Source: Chitinophagaceae bacterium (GTDB taxonomy: Bacteria; Bacteroidota; Bacteroidia; Chitinophagales; Chitinophagaceae). Taken from it: a DNA stretch of 7,017 nt. Shown here piece after piece: positions 4,836-7,017 of this stretch. How positions within the stretch are numbered: position 1 is the first letter of the stretch; each line of letters opens with the position of its first letter. The position numbers were made by a program, and so were the translations under genes. A model generated the notes under the pieces. It had not been told where the DNA came from. It did no database searches and saw only the letters and a program-made list of their open reading frames with translations. The stretch covers positions 1 to 7,017 of the forward strand of contig CANGEZ010000104.1 in NCBI GenBank assembly GCA_947452875.1, written 5' to 3'.

Positions 4836-5286
4836 AACAAAAAATTTAAAGAGTAAAAAAATAGTTGAAGGATTGGGTAGGAAAAAAACGAACCGGATAG
4901 ACGAAAAAAAAAATTATAAAGTTGTCATCAAATCGAAGCAGATTTATTTTTTGATTGGAGATTTGAAACTAGAAAAGAAAATTGAAAGACGAAAACAAGG
5001 AAATGTTAAATATGTTGAAGGCGATTATTAAATGATCAAAATATAAAGTAATTCAAATTTGTATAACAGCAACAAATAAACGAAATAATTTATTGAATCG
5101 AAAACAAAGGGTTATAAAATCAATCGTACTTATCTAAGATAAATAATTATTAAATTTTAGACAATCGGCAACTGGAATTAATATTCAAAAAAATTCAGTT
5201 TTGTTAAATAAAATCCAAAATAGAATTTCTCATGTTACACTAGTGTTAATTTCACAAAAAATTTTTAACCTCAAATCTAAAAAAAA
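4836..5286. other. AT-rich gene-free stretch between divergent envelope genes
   Basis: About 450 bp separate the divergent exported-protein gene and the beta-barrel gene. One Lys-rich frame (4801-5031, plus) overlaps the start of the exported-protein gene in antisense and looks accidental. Two short palindromes are visible: TTATCTAAGATAA (5130-5142) and ACACTAGTGT (5237-5246, 41 bp before the beta-barrel ATG). They could be regulatory sites but are short in AT-rich DNA. CAGTTTTG at 5196-5203 is one mismatch from a TAnnTTTG box; no partner TTG is clear. Nothing else stands out. Confidence 0.5.
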
Positions 5287-5808
5287 ATGAAAAATTCTTT
5301 ATTTGTTTTTTCCTTTTTATTATTAAGTCAACTTGCAATTTCTCAAACTTCAAAAAAATCCTGGTTAGTTGGAGGTAGTGCAACGTTTTCTTCAACAAAA
5401 GAGGGAGACATTACCAATACAGTTATTGATGTTTCTCCAAGGGTAGGTTATTTTATTGCCAACAATTTTGCAGTTGGTATGAATGTTACTATTAATGCTA
5501 CTTCTGATGATGGCAATAAGACTTCAACAAATTCATTCGGTCCATATGTTAGATACTACTTTGCAAGCTTAGGTAAAAATGCAAAATTATTTGGAAATGC
5601 TCAGGGAATTTTTGGAACTGAAAATGAAGGATTAGGTTCGTCTAAACTCACAGGATATGGCATTGCTGCAGGTCCTGCATTTTTTCTCAATAGTCATGTA
5701 GCATTGGAATTTGCTGTCAGCTATACTTCAACGAAAGCTGGTGTTGAATCTGTTAAAGACAATACGGTTGCTTTAAATGCTGGTTTTCAAATTCATTTTG
5801 GAAAATAA
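5287..5808 (+). CDS. Small outer-membrane beta-barrel protein (OMP_b-brl-like)
   Basis: The 173-aa precursor has a signal peptide (MKNSLFVFSFLLLSQLAIS, cleavage near residue 19-20) and then alternating amphipathic strands and turns characteristic of an eight-stranded porin-like barrel. Strand pairs include VSPRVGYFIANNFAVGMNV (49-67), FGPYVRYYF (84-92), LTGYGIAAGPAFFLN (121-135) and VALEFAVSYTS (138-148), ending in LNAGFQIHFGK. The GxxPxxGYFIxNNxAVG turn is typical of the outer-membrane protein beta-barrel families common in Bacteroidota. It would sit in the outer membrane; the cargo or role cannot be inferred. It stands alone on the plus strand, with an A-rich stretch of nine A immediately before the ATG, and ends at a strong terminator shared with the convergent gene. 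Confidence 0.85.
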   Translation: MKNSLFVFSFLLLSQLAISQTSKKSWLVGGSATFSSTKEGDITNTVIDVSPRVGYFIANNFAVGMNVTINATSDDGNKTSTNSFGPYVRYYFASLGKNAKLFGNAQGIFGTENEGLGSSKLTGYGIAAGPAFFLNSHVALEFAVSYTSTKAGVESVKDNTVALNAGFQIHFGK

Positions 5809-5848
5809 GCTACCTATTTATTTGTAATAAAATATCGTAAAAACATAA

Positions 5849-5889
5849 AAAAGAAATCCCGATTGCATGATGTAATCGGGATTTCTTTT
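5849..5889. terminator. Strong bidirectional terminator
   Basis: A perfect 16-bp stem (arms 5849-5864 and 5874-5889, core AATCCCGATT/AATCGGGATT) closes over the 9-nt loop GCATGATGT. The arms start with A4 and end with T4, so both directions give a GC-bearing hairpin followed by T-rich sequence. It ends the beta-barrel transcript and, on the other strand, the desaturase transcript. Bases 5888-5889 also belong to the stop codon of the minus-strand gene. Confidence 0.92.
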
Positions 5890-6724
5890 ATTCATATGTG
5901 CTATCTGGTCTTTTTAAATATTTTCCGAATGGAACTTTTATAAGATATTTAAAATTCGAAACGTTATTCTTGTCTTCTATTGAATCAACACCAAACACAA
6001 TTTTTTCCGGGGGTGTATTTTGAAAGGTTCCGAAAATTCGATCCCAGATACTGAGAACATCGCCATAATTGCAATCCGTATAAGGTTGCTTGTAGTGATG
6101 GTGTATGTGATGAAGATTAGGTGTAATAAAAATTAAACCAATTATGTTGTTTAGTTTTTCAGGTAATTGAAAATTTACATGTGCAAACAAAGTGGTAACA
6201 ACTTGAATAATTTGTCTAATCACAAAAACCCACAATGGACAACCGGAAAGAAAAACCCATAAAAAAGTAAAACTCATTCTGATAAAGTTTTCTCCGGGAT
6301 GTTCTCTAACTGTAGTAGAAACATCAATTGAATTGTCGCTATGATGAACAATATGAAACATCCACAATCTTTTTACTTTATGCATAATCAAATGGTAAAC
6401 ATATTCCCCCAAATCAAGCATTGAAAATCCAATAATGAAAACCCAAAAATGATTGTGAATAGAAGAAAAAAAGTGGATCACTCCAAATTCATTCATGCCG
6501 GTAAAATGTATCGTTTTAACAAAAATAATTCCCATTATAAATTGAATCGGAACATTAGTAATAATAAAAGGAAAGTTCAATAATGAATGTTTCCATTTAT
6601 TTTCAATATGATAGGAAGCGGCTATTCTTTCAATATACAAACCAATTAACATGATTCCTGCAAAAAGGATTATTTGTATTTCATCCGAACTCTTTAGTGT
6701 AAATTCAATAAATTTATGAAGCAT
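5888..6724 (-). CDS. Sterol desaturase / fatty acid hydroxylase family membrane protein
   Basis: This is a 278-aa integral membrane di-iron oxygenase. The histidine clusters of the superfamily are complete: HLIMH (111-115), HIVHH (124-128) and HHIHHH (205-210), plus H142 and H182. The C-terminal signature NYGDVLSIWDRIFGTF (219-234) is also present. Hydrophobic segments lie at about 17-32, 46-69, 93-108 and 150-180. The family uses O2 to hydroxylate or desaturate lipid acyl chains or related hydrophobic substrates; the exact substrate is not predictable. The start is placed at the ATG 6722-6724, 10 bp after the stop of the upstream DUF5686 gene. The frame continues to an ATG at 6776-6778, but that extension (18 residues) would overlap the upstream gene by 44 bp and adds no conserved feature. 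It probably shares an operon with that gene. Its stop codon lies in the terminator stem. Confidence 0.9.
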   Translation of the reverse strand: MLHKFIEFTLKSSDEIQIILFAGIMLIGLYIERIAASYHIENKWKHSLLNFPFIITNVPIQFIMGIIFVKTIHFTGMNEFGVIHFFSSIHNHFWVFIIGFSMLDLGEYVYHLIMHKVKRLWMFHIVHHSDNSIDVSTTVREHPGENFIRMSFTFLWVFLSGCPLWVFVIRQIIQVVTTLFAHVNFQLPEKLNNIIGLIFITPNLHHIHHHYKQPYTDCNYGDVLSIWDRIFGTFQNTPPEKIVFGVDSIEDKNNVSNFKYLIKVPFGKYLKRPDSTYE

Positions 6725-6734
6725 ATTATATAAA

Positions 6735-7017
6735 TTAGAATACAATAGTAACACCAAAAAACAAGCCATGTTTGGCAATATTAGGATTGTTAAGATAACT
6801 TAACCTTTTAAAATATTCAACACTCATAAAATGAAAAATGTTTTCAATACCAACACTAGCTTCCATGAAAGGAGCTCTTGAAGGGATATTGAATATTGCA
6901 CCGGTGTTGAATTTTTTATTTGTATTGCTCATATCGCCCCAATAGGCATTGAAGGAAAATCTTTCTCTCCATCCAAGTTTTTGTATGAAAGGAATGTTTT
7001 CAAAAACGGTTCCGCCC
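6735..7017 (-). CDS. DUF5686-family outer-membrane protein, C-terminal end only (runs off right edge)
   Basis: The frame is open to the window edge, so the in-frame ATG at 6932 is internal rather than a start. Reading in from the edge it gives FENIPFIQKLGWRERFSF, then NAYWGDMSNTNKKFN, the segment PFMEASVGIENIF and the end PNIAKHGLFFGVTIVF. These motifs (KLGWRE, EAxVGIENIF, PNIAKxGxxFGxxxxF) match, from memory, the C-terminal barrel end of DUF5686 proteins, large Bacteroidota outer-membrane proteins often carrying an N-terminal carboxypeptidase-regulatory-like domain. The terminal aromatic residue is normal for outer-membrane barrels. About 93 complete codons are present; the rest of the gene lies beyond position 7017. 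The stop at 6735-6737 is 10 bp before the desaturase ATG, implying one transcript. Confidence 0.82.
   Translation of the reverse strand, partial: GGTVFENIPFIQKLGWRERFSFNAYWGDMSNTNKKFNTGAIFNIPSRAPFMEASVGIENIFHFMSVEYFKRLSYLNNPNIAKHGLFFGVTIVF

Noticed and set aside
4801..5031. Plus-strand Lys-rich open frame of 76 codons
   Set aside because: It overlaps the signal-peptide end of the exported-protein gene in antisense, has AT-driven composition (many Lys and Ile) and no domain or promoter.

Overview
The window looks like chromosomal DNA of an AT-rich member of the Bacteroidota (Flavobacteriia- or Chitinophagia-like). The signs are protein families typical of the phylum (a PadR regulator paired with PspC, a DUF5686 outer-membrane protein, a small OMP beta-barrel), starts without a Shine-Dalgarno sequence but with A-rich leaders, and promoter-like boxes of the TTG ... 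TAnnTTTG type. I see no tRNA, rRNA, CRISPR array, insertion-sequence transposase or phage gene. The species cannot be named from this sequence.

Layout. (1) At the left edge, on the minus strand, a PadR-family regulator is followed 10 bp later by the start of a PspC-domain gene. A near-perfect 25-bp dyad overlaps the likely promoter and is a good candidate for the PadR operator. (2) From about 571 to 1298 there is no gene, but a dense mosaic of short intergenic repeats: three two-palindrome modules, each with its palindrome centres exactly 50 bp apart, a 67-bp exact direct repeat, a second repeated 61-bp block, and two C/G-rich hairpin elements. (3) A plus-strand WYL-domain regulator (1299-2306) converges on a minus-strand gene for a LamG/concanavalin-like beta-sandwich protein (2433-3074). 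Between them lie a 13-bp inverted repeat and a telomere-like CCCCAAA tandem that could form a G-quadruplex on the other strand.

(4) Two small plus-strand genes (a 116-aa unknown and a 64-aa zinc ribbon) form a likely operon behind a TAGCTTTG box. (5) Two minus-strand genes encode small exported proteins of unknown function, followed by about 450 bp of AT-rich non-coding DNA. (6) A plus-strand outer-membrane beta-barrel gene (5287-5808) converges on a minus-strand pair: the C-terminal end of a DUF5686 outer-membrane protein, running off the right edge, and a sterol-desaturase/fatty-acid-hydroxylase-like membrane enzyme. The convergent pair shares one strong 16-bp terminator stem whose 3' arm contains the stop codon of the desaturase gene.

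The genes do not form one pathway. The right half leans towards the cell envelope (beta-barrel, DUF5686, membrane oxygenase, two exported proteins). The left half is regulatory (PadR/PspC, WYL). The most unusual part is the repeat mosaic; the gene content is otherwise ordinary for the phylum, and I do not see convincing evidence for a new multi-gene system.
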